Assembly (NCBI GenBank): GCA_017403825.1
Contig: JAFRDO010000087.1
Span: forward strand, 27,240 to 91,239
Length of the DNA: 64,000 nt
Origin: Kiritimatiellia bacterium
Lineage (GTDB): Bacteria; Verrucomicrobiota; Kiritimatiellia; RFP12; UBA1067
Reading direction: 5' to 3'
Positions within the stretch are counted from its first letter, which is position 1. Every line of letters starts with the position of its first letter. Position numbers and translations under genes: made by a program. The notes under the pieces were generated by a model that had not been told where the DNA came from, made no database searches, and worked only from the letters and a program-made list of their open reading frames with translations. Positions 31,073-41,000 of this stretch are shown here, piece by piece.

Positions 31073-33346
31073 TTACCACGGCATCGATTCAAGCCGCCTG
31101 ATGTATTCGTCCTGCTCCACGCGCGGAATGTCGTTCCAGCGTATGTTCCAGCCCGCCACGCGCACCTGCAGGTTCTCGTACTTCTCGGGATGCCTCTGCG
31201 CGTCGCGCAGAGTCTCGGGCGAGACGACGTTGATGTTGAGCGCGACGCCCCCGCCCGCGAAGAACCGCTCTGCGAGAACGCGAAATGCCCGAAGCCCCTT
31301 TTCGCCAGCGACGGTGGAAGGATGAATCATCACGTCGTAGATGCTGCCGCACGGGAAGTTCTCCGGCGCAACCGCCCCATAGCTCCTGATCGAGCCGGTG
31401 ATGCCCTCCGTCTCCGCGCCAACGCTCGGCGCCATGTTCTTCGAGAAGTGGTCGCCCGCCTTGCGCCCGTCCGGCGTGGCGCCGGTCATCTGTCCGCCGC
31501 GGATGAAGCCGCGCGAGTTCAGCCCGTAGCAGACGAACACGCCGCCGCGCCCGTTGGGCTTCCCGACGAAGCGCGACGTGAAGCCCTCGATCACCTCCCT
31601 TGCGAGCGCATCCGCCTCCGCGTTTCCGCACCCCCATTTCAGCTTCGAGTTCTTCATCCTGAGACGCAACTCCTCGTTCCCCTTCCAGTCCTCCGCAAGA
31701 ATCTTGCCAAGTTCCGCAAGCGAGACCGCTCCCTTGTCGTACACGAACTCCTTTACCGCGAGAAGCGAATCGACCGCAGTCGCGAAACCGCATTCGGATA
31801 TGGCCGTGAAGTTGTACTTGTAGCCGAGCGAAAATGCGTCAACCCCCTTCTCCAGCGCTGAGCCGACGGCAAGCGAGAGCACGAGAGCGGGATTCACCTC
31901 GGCAAGATGGCGCTCGCTATCGCGGAGAAGCTCGACGGTCCTGTCGGTGTTTGCGTGAAGGATGCGGAAGTATTCGCGCTTGAAGTCGTCGAACGTCGCG
32001 GCAGTGAAATTCCCTTTTGCGGCGTTAGACATGATTTCCGTCACAGGCTGCGGCAGATAGACGTCCGTCGCGCTCGTGCAGTTGCCCTTGCCGCGCGGCA
32101 GGTACTCGAAGCAGCCCCAGATCAGCAGATCGCGGCACTCCTCGTCCGTCAGCCCCACCGGCTTCATAGACCGCGCCATGCTCTCTTCGCCCATCAGGCA
32201 GAGCGGCGCGTGCTTGCGCAGCATGTCGAGCGCTTTCCGCCATATTTCGTCCGGCGTGTTCTTCGCCATCTTCAGCTGGAACTTCGGCGTAGGCAGAGCA
32301 GTCTTTTCCACGACGTCGAGGATGACGAGCGAGAGCGAATTGTACGCGCTAGTGCCGTCACTGTTCGTGCCGCCGAGATAGATAGGGTGGCCCCAGTAGT
32401 TGTCGATGGACCCGAACTGCCAGATGAAATGACGGAAGTCTTCGCGGAACTCGGCCTCTGTGGTGCGGCCCGTCGCGAGGTCTGCCTGGTAATACGGCCA
32501 CCAGCGCACGTCAATGTTGTCCAGCGTACGCACCTGGAAGTAGTTGAGCGGCTCGGAGAGGATGAAATACACCATCGTGAACTCCATCACGTCGAACACC
32601 GTCTGTGGCGGACCGACGCGCAGACGCTCCAACGAAGCGATCTCCTTGCGCATCCAAGGCGTCGCGGCATCGGGGTGCGCCTTCGCCGTCGCAATCAAGC
32701 GGTCGAGGAAGCGCATCGTCGCGGCGGCGGCGCGTTTCTCGGCGCGGTAGAACGGCGTGTCCTGCGAGTAGGAATCGACGCGCGCCTTCATGCCTGGGAA
32801 GCCGAGCTTCAGGATGTCCGCCCAGTCGGGCGCGGAGTGGTCGAAGTCCTTGCCGATAGAGGCGCGCCCCTCCTTCCGCATCTGCGCGACCTTCTCCCGC
32901 AGGCCTGGAAAATACTTGTCGTCAACCGCGGCCGCGTGCTCCCACAGAATGGCCTTCATCGGACGGCGATGGCGGTCCCAAGCGGAAATGGCCGGAAAGC
33001 CATCGTACTTCGAGAACCCGATGGCGACGTTGTCGACCAGGAAGTCGAAGCAGCGTGCCGCGACGTCATACCAGTCCTCCCTGCCGTCCTTCCAGCCCGA
33101 TTCGTCCGCGATTCTCTTCACGCCAGCGCGGAGCGCATCGTTGTCCATGCCTGTCGCAGGATCGGCGAGGTTCGTGCGCCACTTCCACTTGAGGTACGCC
33201 GCCTCGTCGGCGATTGCCGCCGGACGCTTCTCCATGCGCGTCGTGTACTGGTGCCCGCCATCGTTCATCGGCACGCCGCCATCAGGTATCTCCACCCCCG
33301 TAGAGAGAACAACCGCCAAGAGCGGACCTATGACATTCAGCGGCAT
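31073..33346 (-). CDS. glycyl radical enzyme of the pyruvate formate-lyase superfamily, substrate unknown
   Basis: A 757-residue glycyl radical enzyme. The C-terminal radical site is QVRVAGWNIRW with Gly732 in RVxGW (the family usually has RVxGY). The thiyl-radical cysteine and base are GCFE (Cys412, Glu414), the GCxE arrangement of eliminases such as choline TMA-lyase and diol dehydratases, rather than the Cys-Cys of pyruvate formate-lyase. The N-terminus is about 50 residues of lead sequence before the barrel domain. No radical-SAM activase lies beside it. It starts 3 nt after a GH109-like gene and is followed 34 nt later by nagB, so its substrate may be an amino sugar or its polyol. It can act only without oxygen. 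Confidence 0.9.
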   Translation of the reverse strand: MPLNVIGPLLAVVLSTGVEIPDGGVPMNDGGHQYTTRMEKRPAAIADEAAYLKWKWRTNLADPATGMDNDALRAGVKRIADESGWKDGREDWYDVAARCFDFLVDNVAIGFSKYDGFPAISAWDRHRRPMKAILWEHAAAVDDKYFPGLREKVAQMRKEGRASIGKDFDHSAPDWADILKLGFPGMKARVDSYSQDTPFYRAEKRAAAATMRFLDRLIATAKAHPDAATPWMRKEIASLERLRVGPPQTVFDVMEFTMVYFILSEPLNYFQVRTLDNIDVRWWPYYQADLATGRTTEAEFREDFRHFIWQFGSIDNYWGHPIYLGGTNSDGTSAYNSLSLVILDVVEKTALPTPKFQLKMAKNTPDEIWRKALDMLRKHAPLCLMGEESMARSMKPVGLTDEECRDLLIWGCFEYLPRGKGNCTSATDVYLPQPVTEIMSNAAKGNFTAATFDDFKREYFRILHANTDRTVELLRDSERHLAEVNPALVLSLAVGSALEKGVDAFSLGYKYNFTAISECGFATAVDSLLAVKEFVYDKGAVSLAELGKILAEDWKGNEELRLRMKNSKLKWGCGNAEADALAREVIEGFTSRFVGKPNGRGGVFVCYGLNSRGFIRGGQMTGATPDGRKAGDHFSKNMAPSVGAETEGITGSIRSYGAVAPENFPCGSIYDVMIHPSTVAGEKGLRAFRVLAERFFAGGGVALNINVVSPETLRDAQRHPEKYENLQVRVAGWNIRWNDIPRVEQDEYIRRLESMPW

Positions 33347-33349
33347 GAC

Positions 33350-34756
33350 TTACACGTTCGCAGGCGGTGGCAGCTTGCCGAGATTGACATCGGCGTCCAT
33401 AAGATTGCAGCGACGCTCCTCTTTCCACGCGCCGCGCGTGAAGTCCGGGAAGTCGAACGCCTTGGATCGGTTGCGCGCGGAGCGTTCGGAAAGCTCGCTC
33501 GTCGCGCACCAGGCGGCCAGGTCGTAGACGTCCGCATCGAGAGGCAACCCGTTCATAAGGCAGTACGCCCACCTGAGGTCCATCAGGAAGTCCATGCCGC
33601 CGTGTCCTCCGACCTTCTTCGCCATCTCGCCGGCCGCCTTGTAGAGCGGATGCATGTACTCCTTCCTGATCCGCGCCGTCTCCGCATCGTTGAACGCGTG
33701 CCCGTCGACATACTTCGTCGGCGGTTTCGCCTCAAGGAAGATGTCCAGTTTCGGCCAGGCGCGGAATACGCCCTTTGTTCCGGCGACGAGATTGACACGC
33801 GAATAGGGCCGCGGACTCGTCACGTCATGCTGGAGAACTATCGTGCGCCCCTTCGCCGTGCGGATCGTCGTCACGTTCATGTCGGCCATGGCGAAGCGGA
33901 TCGCGCGGCGCGGATCGCCCTCCGGCAGCGTGGCGGCGGCGTACGCCTCGTAGCCGCGCTGCACTCCGTCTACCGACACGAGGTAGTCGAAGCGGTCGCC
34001 CCGGTTGATTCCCATATCGAACGCGATCGGCCCGAGTCCGTGCGTGCTGTACTGGTTGCCGGAATGCTCGACGTTCCAGCGTCTGCGCCACGCCTCCCAC
34101 TGGCTGTCGTTGAATATCTGCCAGCGGCGGTCGTGTATGTAGGCGCCTTCGCCGTGCAAGAGCTCGCCCAGCATGCCGAGCGCGCAGAGGTTGAGCGCAA
34201 GCAGCTCGGTCTCGCCATAGCAGCAGTTCTCAAGCTGCATGCAGTGGCGTTTGGTCTTCTCGGCCGTCTCCACGAGTTCCCAGCACTCGTCGATGAACAT
34301 GGCGCTAGGGACCTCTATGAAGACATGCTTGCCGGCCTTCATGGCATAGGCAGCAATCGGCGCGTGCAGGTGCCACGGCGTCGCATTGTAAACGACGTCG
34401 ATGCCGTCCCAGTCGCAAAGGCCCTTCCAGGCGTCCTCCGCCGTGCCGAATGCGCGCGGCTTGCGGCCCGACTCCTTTTCAACGTCGGCCACGGCCTTGT
34501 CGAGGAACCATTTGCGCACGTCGCACACCGCCGCGACTTCAACGCCCGGCACCTTCGGCAGGCGCCGCGCCGCGCCGTTGCCGCGCGAGCCGCAGCCGAC
34601 GATTCCCACGCGAATACACTTGAGCGGAGCAACCGCAAAATTCCGCATCGGCGCACCGCCGCACATGTCATGTTCCGAGCATTTCGCCGCCGAGACGGCT
34701 GAAACGCCCGCTGCCGAAACGCTTGCCAAGAACTCTCTTCTGCTCGTTTTCATCAT
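33350..34756 (-). CDS. GH109-like NAD-dependent glycosidase (Gfo/Idh/MocA fold), Tat-exported
   Basis: A 468-residue protein with a twin-arginine signal (MKTSRREFLASVSAAGVSAVSA) and a Rossmann fold (VGIVGCGSRGNGAARR). Two motifs, STHGLGPIAFDMG and GHGGMDFLMDL, match GH109 alpha-N-acetylgalactosaminidases, which cleave the bond by a transient NAD oxidation. It could therefore release terminal GalNAc from host mucin or blood-group glycans in the periplasm. A general Gfo/Idh oxidoreductase is the fallback. It heads the operon with the glycyl radical enzyme and nagB. ATGs at 34756 and 34753 are both possible starts. Confidence 0.75.
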   Translation of the reverse strand: MMKTSRREFLASVSAAGVSAVSAAKCSEHDMCGGAPMRNFAVAPLKCIRVGIVGCGSRGNGAARRLPKVPGVEVAAVCDVRKWFLDKAVADVEKESGRKPRAFGTAEDAWKGLCDWDGIDVVYNATPWHLHAPIAAYAMKAGKHVFIEVPSAMFIDECWELVETAEKTKRHCMQLENCCYGETELLALNLCALGMLGELLHGEGAYIHDRRWQIFNDSQWEAWRRRWNVEHSGNQYSTHGLGPIAFDMGINRGDRFDYLVSVDGVQRGYEAYAAATLPEGDPRRAIRFAMADMNVTTIRTAKGRTIVLQHDVTSPRPYSRVNLVAGTKGVFRAWPKLDIFLEAKPPTKYVDGHAFNDAETARIRKEYMHPLYKAAGEMAKKVGGHGGMDFLMDLRWAYCLMNGLPLDADVYDLAAWCATSELSERSARNRSKAFDFPDFTRGAWKEERRCNLMDADVNLGKLPPPANV

Positions 34757-34810
34757 TTCAACTTCTCACGTCGGCCTGACGATTGAAACGCCCTTTTCCA
34801 CTGTGCATGT

Positions 34811-34816
34811 ATTATA
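34811..34816 (-). promoter_or_regulatory. -10 promoter of the GH109/GRE/nagB operon
   Basis: TATAAT on the minus strand (preceded by GTG), 54 nt upstream of the start at 34756. Confidence 0.5.
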
Positions 34817-34851
34817 CACTATTTGAGCCGAACCTTGTACCGTTTCGCGGT

Positions 34852-36966
34852 TCAATGAAATTCTTCCTCAAAGCAGACAAGCGACTGGGGATCCAAAGTG
34901 ACGGAACATACGTCATTGGAGACGACATATTCCGGAACGGGCTCGTTCCCGATATGCCTGGTCTGGATGCGTCCGTCTTTATGCGACAGGCGGAAGCGGA
35001 CGGCCTGCTGGCTATCGGAAACATTGGCTACGAAAGTCGCGCGACGCGTTCCGCCGACATCACGCCAGACCGCACCCAGAACTGCAGGATATTCCACCAT
35101 GTTCAGAGGAGTCTTCTTTGTCCCCCGCGTTGGGTGGTGGGCGTACGTTACAGTCGGCGGCGGATCAATCGGACGGAACTCGTCTTCCAGATGTCCGTAT
35201 GCGAGATAATCCAATGACGACTCCCGCAGTCGCGCGATGCGACGAATCACGTCTGCCTGCGCCGCGAGAGAACGCTTGGCGGGATCGGGATGGAAGAGCC
35301 TATGGTCGTTCCATGTTCCAGTCGTGCATCCCCAAAGCGCATATCTCACCTGACAGGCAAACATCGCCTCCGGCGAATCGTCCGCCTCCTGCTCGATGCA
35401 GAAATAAGTCGTATATCCGGAATAGACTGCAGGATAGAACGGCACGTCAGTCGCCTCCGGGGCACGTCCGACGATCAACGCGCCGTCGATGAGATCCATC
35501 CATGCCTCGCACGGCCCCTCGCTCGTAATCGGAACGCCTGCCGCCGCAAACTTTTCCTTTATCGGCGTGAACGCTTCGCGATAGCCGCTCGTCCACCAAG
35601 CGCCGCCGCCTGCAGGATGCGAATGGCCTCTTGAATAGCAAGTGCGCCATTGCGCACAATTGACCTGGTCGTAATAGATTGCGTTGGCGCCAAGTCCGTC
35701 AACGACCTCTGCGCCAATGTCAAAAAGCTTCTTCTGCCATCTTGGCGCCGTAGGACACATGACCGCGAATTCTGCCGTATATTTCTCGGCACGGACATTC
35801 CCATTCTCGTCATGACAGGCATCTGCCTCGACTGACGGGAACGACGGAAGCGCACGATCCCACAATCTGCCGTTCACGTATGGCATGACTAGAATGCCGC
35901 GTTCGCAGGCATCGCGGAACAGCTCCTTGATCTTCGGTCGCGGAGTCAGGTCCGGATAGCAGGTGTCGAATCCCTCGTTTTCCCAGCAATACCACCTGAG
36001 GCCGATCTTCATGTCCGGAAACGCGGCGCGAAAAAGCTTGTGGAATGTTCCGTCGGCGGCGACGGAGCGCCCCCAAACGGCTACTTCGGCAAGCGCTTTC
36101 GGATAGTCCGTCCGTTTCGCGATCGGACCCTTGGCCGCCCATTTCTGGTTCAACGCCCATGCGCGGTAGATTCGCGCAGCATCCCACCAGTCGCCGTCAT
36201 AGCACTGCGTGACGACCTTGAATCCCGGTCCTCTCGCGTCACGTCCAGGAACATCCGCGTTCGCAAGAGGCGTCTGAAACTGAAGTGTGCCGTCCGGCAG
36301 ATAGATCAGCGACTTGATGAGCATCTCGCCGTCATGCGCGGCGACGTAAAGCCCCGCGCGACCTTGCTGGATCGCGGTCACCATCGGAAACCATGCAGGA
36401 GAGCCGAAACCGCGCAACCGCAATTTCACGGGATCGCAGTTGGGCACGAACTTTGCGCCTAGATTCATCGTCGGGATGAGCACATCATCCACGCCAGGAC
36501 GCAGCACTTTCGCAAGAACCGGATACCAAGTCTCAACCGGCACCCAATTGGTGCTGCGATTCTCTATCGAGAGGGTCCATTCCGCAGCCGCCCCTGCGAG
36601 CTTGACTCGCGCCCTGACATCTGCGACGCCCTTCTCGCCGGGCAAATCAAGCCCTTCCCAAACAAACACCTTCTCGTTCTCGCCGTCAACAACCCGCTTG
36701 TCGGCGCACGGCGCGAGGTTGTTCACCCGGATCGTCTCGGTGGTGCCTGCGTCAGTCCGCCAGCGGAACCCGAGAGACCAGAAACCGCCACAGTCGGAAT
36801 CCGCACTGCCGCTTACGAAACGCGCGCCTCCGGCCTTGTTATTGACAATGCCGCCAATCGCAAAGCCATGGGCGGCATCCGCAAAATGCAGCTGCATCTC
36901 CGGATTTTCAAGCGTTACGGCACTTACGTGGAAAGCGCAAACTGCTATTGCCAGTCCGGCAATCAC
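34852..36966 (-). CDS. secreted DUF6259-like putative glycoside hydrolase
   Basis: A 704-residue exported protein starting at a GTG (36966) whose GTGA overlaps the metallophosphoesterase stop. The first 16 residues (MIAGLAIAVCAFHVSA) look like a signal peptide. An N-terminal beta-sandwich (about 20-270) leads to a TIM-barrel-like domain: LRWYCWENEGFDTCYPD, VMPYVNGRLWDR, NAIYYDQVNCAQW (candidate catalytic Asp) and ITSEGPCEAWMD (candidate Glu). The C-terminal part is a beta domain. I recognise the layout as DUF6259, which is related to GH36/GH31-type hydrolases; the substrate is unknown. It lies last in an operon under a likely sugar-responsive regulator. Confidence 0.65.
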   Translation of the reverse strand: MIAGLAIAVCAFHVSAVTLENPEMQLHFADAAHGFAIGGIVNNKAGGARFVSGSADSDCGGFWSLGFRWRTDAGTTETIRVNNLAPCADKRVVDGENEKVFVWEGLDLPGEKGVADVRARVKLAGAAAEWTLSIENRSTNWVPVETWYPVLAKVLRPGVDDVLIPTMNLGAKFVPNCDPVKLRLRGFGSPAWFPMVTAIQQGRAGLYVAAHDGEMLIKSLIYLPDGTLQFQTPLANADVPGRDARGPGFKVVTQCYDGDWWDAARIYRAWALNQKWAAKGPIAKRTDYPKALAEVAVWGRSVAADGTFHKLFRAAFPDMKIGLRWYCWENEGFDTCYPDLTPRPKIKELFRDACERGILVMPYVNGRLWDRALPSFPSVEADACHDENGNVRAEKYTAEFAVMCPTAPRWQKKLFDIGAEVVDGLGANAIYYDQVNCAQWRTCYSRGHSHPAGGGAWWTSGYREAFTPIKEKFAAAGVPITSEGPCEAWMDLIDGALIVGRAPEATDVPFYPAVYSGYTTYFCIEQEADDSPEAMFACQVRYALWGCTTGTWNDHRLFHPDPAKRSLAAQADVIRRIARLRESSLDYLAYGHLEDEFRPIDPPPTVTYAHHPTRGTKKTPLNMVEYPAVLGAVWRDVGGTRRATFVANVSDSQQAVRFRLSHKDGRIQTRHIGNEPVPEYVVSNDVCSVTLDPQSLVCFEEEFH

Positions 36967-38036
36967 TTTGATTCCTTCTTCTGCTCGGCAAGAACCTTTT
37001 CTTTCCTTGACTTCAGCTCTTGCTGATGCTTGATCACTTCCGGATCGACCGGATAATCAAGCGCGCACCGCAAGTTTTCGCTCTCCATGTTCAGCGTACG
37101 GCGCTGGTCCATGAAGTCGTGCGGCAGGATCCCGTCCAACACCAGGTTGGCGATCTTCGGTCCGTCCGCCGTCATCGTCACCCACATGATGTGATCCACT
37201 TCACCATATTCCACGCCCAGCAGCTTTTCGCGTTTCTTCATGTCCAGACCTGCTACGCCGCCTCCGCCGCAACCGCCGGCGACCGAAAGGACGTAATAAT
37301 CGTGTCCGTGGCGACGCGCGTGGATGTACGTATGCCAGTCTCCGGCGAACACCGTATACTTGCGCTTGACTAGATTGGCGAGCTCGAAATCGAGCCACTC
37401 CTTCGTCGTCCATACGGCCGGCTGATGCATGAAGACGAACATCCAGCGGACATCGCGGCTTTTCTCAAGCACGTCCTTGAACCACGCATACTGCTCAGGG
37501 GAGATGTGCCTGTGCTTCGAGCCGACGCGCACATGGTCGATCGTGTTGAGCGCGACGAAAAGGCACCCCTTGTATACGAACGAATAATATTCAGGGCCCC
37601 GTAGTTCGTCCCAGACCTTCGTCGAGATCTCATTCGCCTTGGAGACATCGGTCCTGGGATGGTTCGGGTGAATGTACGACGGCGCGATATCGTGGTTGCC
37701 CACTACGTAAAAGAACGGCGGGACGATCTTTGCAAGGAGCGAGTCCATCTCCTTGTGCTGCTTTCGCACGGACTGTTCGTTGAACCAGCCGTAGGGGATA
37801 AGATCGCCCACGGACATGACAAACGACGGCCGAAGGAGATTCACGGCATTGATCGCATTCGTGAACCCTCCGCGAAACTCCTTTCCGTTCGAATCGGCAC
37901 CCTGACGATCAGGAATGATGGCAAAGCTGAATTCCTCCGGATCGTCCAGATAGTTCAAGTGCGTGTACGGCTTGCCGCGTTCGGCGAATGACGTCGCCGC
38001 AACCAATGCGAAAGACAGAGTGATTATGCGCTTCAT
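36963..38036 (-). CDS. secreted calcineurin-like metallophosphoesterase
   Basis: A 357-residue exported phosphoesterase. The start MKRIITLSFALVAATSFA at 38036 follows a GGAGG ribosome site by about 8 nt and opens a clean signal peptide. Metal-binding motifs are AIIPDRQG (in place of DxH), VGDLIPYG (GDxxxxG), VGNHDIAP (GNHD), FVFMHQPAVW and VFAGDWHTYIH (GHxH-type, here GDWH). The first motif has Asp-Arg where Asp-x-His is usual. It may remove phosphate or sulfate-like esters from sugars or nucleotides in the periplasm. It is coupled to the DUF6259 gene by a 4-nt overlap. Confidence 0.82.
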   Translation of the reverse strand: MKRIITLSFALVAATSFAERGKPYTHLNYLDDPEEFSFAIIPDRQGADSNGKEFRGGFTNAINAVNLLRPSFVMSVGDLIPYGWFNEQSVRKQHKEMDSLLAKIVPPFFYVVGNHDIAPSYIHPNHPRTDVSKANEISTKVWDELRGPEYYSFVYKGCLFVALNTIDHVRVGSKHRHISPEQYAWFKDVLEKSRDVRWMFVFMHQPAVWTTKEWLDFELANLVKRKYTVFAGDWHTYIHARRHGHDYYVLSVAGGCGGGGVAGLDMKKREKLLGVEYGEVDHIMWVTMTADGPKIANLVLDGILPHDFMDQRRTLNMESENLRCALDYPVDPEVIKHQQELKSRKEKVLAEQKKESK

Positions 38037-38054
38037 TGATCCATCCTCCACTGC

Positions 38055-41000
38055 TTAGTGTATCAACAGCATCAGGCCAGGCACGCTGCAAGAGAAACCA
38101 GAGAGCAACGCCACGCCGTCTCCCGAATAGGAGAACCCGAAAGCAAGATCCGTATTGGAGAGCTTGAACGTAAAGTCGGGCGATCCGGCGACAAACTCGA
38201 CCGTCTGTGAGCACCCGGAATCCTCGTTGACGAACAGGCCTGTCAGCTTCCCGGCCCCAGACACGTTCGCCGGAACGTCATACGTGCCCCTTCGGGGAGT
38301 CGCAGGCCATTCTCCGGACAACATTTCGCCGTCTACCAATCTGACGGCGCCATCCCGCAGCACGACGCCGGGAGACGCCTTTGTCACGGAAACGCCCCCT
38401 CCTATCGCCCTTGCGTAATCGCCGCGCCAATCGTACTCGAAGCATCCGATGTCCACCGTGCCGTTATAGATGCGCTGGCCGCCGTCCGCATCCTTCCGTC
38501 CGCCGATGTCCAGCACATAGTCATTGGCACCGCAGTCGATCACAGGCGAATCCGCAAACGGCCGGCCGTCAGCCGAAAGCATCATTTCTGCGGCGGACAG
38601 CTTGCGCGTTGTCATGCTGTCCCAATCCGACTCGTCGCCGTAGTTGGAAAGGCCGGCTAGGAACACGCAGTTCGTGGCCGGGATCCGATCCCCCGCCTGT
38701 ACGCCGCCCATGATGACAGAGTTGAGCACGCCGCGCTTGTATTGGTTATAGTTGTAGATGAAGTAGGTGGACGGTCCGCCCGTGTCTTCGCCGATGTTAC
38801 GGTCTGTAAGCGTGCAGCCCCTGATCCCGTACGGATAGCGCACCACCGCACATCCCGAGGCGCTTTTGCCGCGATTGCGGTCTACGAGGCAGTTCACCAT
38901 TTCAGAAAGGAAAGTGGCCGTCCCGTCCTCTGAAGCATAGTTGTCGACGATGCGGCAGTTTACAAGCGAAGCGCCGAAGGCCGCGCCGCCGCGGCATGCC
39001 CAATTGTTGGAAATTATGCAGTCCTGAACGAGCGGACGCTTGCTCGAATACGACGGCACGGGGGCAATCACACCACCGCCAAGATACGGTTCTTTCTGCC
39101 CCGAACTTGTTGCATAGGCTGCGCTTCCGCCGGTCAGAGTGAACCCTATTATTTTGGCGCCGTGCGTCAGGTTCACGCACCGGAGGGGATTGGCCCCGAA
39201 CCTGACGCTTCCCGAAGTGGGCTCCAGATTGCCCATGATGACGGTCTGCTCGGCTCCCCCGTCGCCAACAAGGGTTATGCCTTCGTCGATGCACGCGCGC
39301 ACCCGCGTAGTGCGCTGGTCGTTGTTGCCGTAATATTTCTGCTCCATGTCGCCTTCTGCATAGACGCCCGGGGCCGCATGGACGCAGTCGCCGGCGAGAA
39401 GCGCAGCATGGGACAATGCCTTTGCCAACGTGCGGAACGGCGTCTCGGGCGTGAATCCGTCGTTGGTGTCGTCGCCGACATTCACATCTGCATTCACGTA
39501 CCAGTTCGTGGAAAACACCGCCTCGATCCGCACGGTTCCGGCCTGACCCTCCGGCGGCGGCTCGTACGTCCACTGCGTCGCTCCCATTGCCACACCGTTG
39601 GCAGAAATATCGACGGCGTGGCGCGTCCCGTCGGCAACCTCGATTTCAAGAGACTCGCCCTGATCCACGACATTGGTGCCAGCGCAGGTTATCTGCCCGG
39701 CCGCACCGGGAGCCACCACGACCACCGCGCTGACTGGATTCTGCAAGGCACCGGCCATCGGCTTGCCGTTCGCGAAGAACATCGGCTTTCCGTTGAAATC
39801 GCTCGAGTAGAACGTCCAGTAGTCCGCAGGCATCTCGCCGCACCTCTGCGCGGCCGAGGACGACAACACGCGGTAATCGCCCTTTTCTCCGTCAACGAAC
39901 TCCGGATCGGAAATGGCATTGTCAGACGATGGTAAATATTGAGTATAGGACTGGAAGCCAAAGATGCAGCAGCCGCTCCAATAATACGCATGGTTCTTTG
40001 TCATCGCAGGCCCGCCAAATGCGATTGAGTTTACAGAAGTGATCCAGTCCGCGCCCCAGGCGCTGTACGTCGCGTTGCCGACGCCGGTGCAATGATAGGT
40101 GTATGAACCCGACCCGATCTGCTTGCAGTCGACAGGACTGTCAAACACACAGCAATGCAGAATGGCGTCCTTCGCTCCATCCACATGGCAATCGACAATG
40201 CGCGTACGGAAAACTGACGTTGCATAGACTGGCCCTCCACGCACGGCCGAGCAATTCGTGATAACGCAGTCTGCTATTACAGGATTGTATTGACCGTAGA
40301 CTCCTCCAGCAAACGTGCCGGTATAAGTCGCAGTTGATCCATTGTTCCAGACGCAGCGGCCCTCGTCCAGTGTGAAGCCCTGAATTGCGCCACCGCTCAC
40401 ATACGCGCAACGCATGGCCGCCTTTCCCCGGCCGTCGTCACCGTGGTCATCGCTCGTCAAGTCGAGTTTTCCCTTGATGATCGACCTGCCCGCGCCGGCT
40501 CCCTTCAAGCGGACGTGTTTAGCGAACGAAACGCGATTCGAGCAGTACGCCTCCCATGCGCCGCCTTCCGCATACGTGCCTTCCGCGGCAAAGACCACTG
40601 CGCCGACCGTTTTTCCTCCGACCTGCGTCTCAGCCGCCGTCACGGCCTTCTGAAGCGTCCTGAAGGGATTCTCCCGCGTGCCGCGCTTCTCGTCCGCCTC
40701 AGGCTCGTCCCGGCCCGTCTGCGGATTCACCCAGTATGCGAACGAGGTCAGCGCCAGCGTATTGGTGGCGATGGTTCCTGCAGGCGGCGGCATCACCCAG
40801 AACTTCTCGTCCATGTCAGGGACCCGCTTGCCGCCGCCCGTCGCGCCTGCTATGGTGTAATTGTAAAGATACCGGCCCTCGGCCAATTCCGGCTGCACAT
40901 GCCACTGCACTGGGTATTCGACGGCGAATGCGTAGCCGTTGTTCGCAAAAGACTTTGACGCGCCGTCAAGAATGCGCACGGGCCTCGTAAAGAGCATGGC

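Noticed and set aside
31907..34702. A 931-codon plus-strand open frame opposite the glycyl radical enzyme and GH109-like genes.
   Set aside because: Composition is that of an antisense shadow; the minus-strand genes have full motifs.
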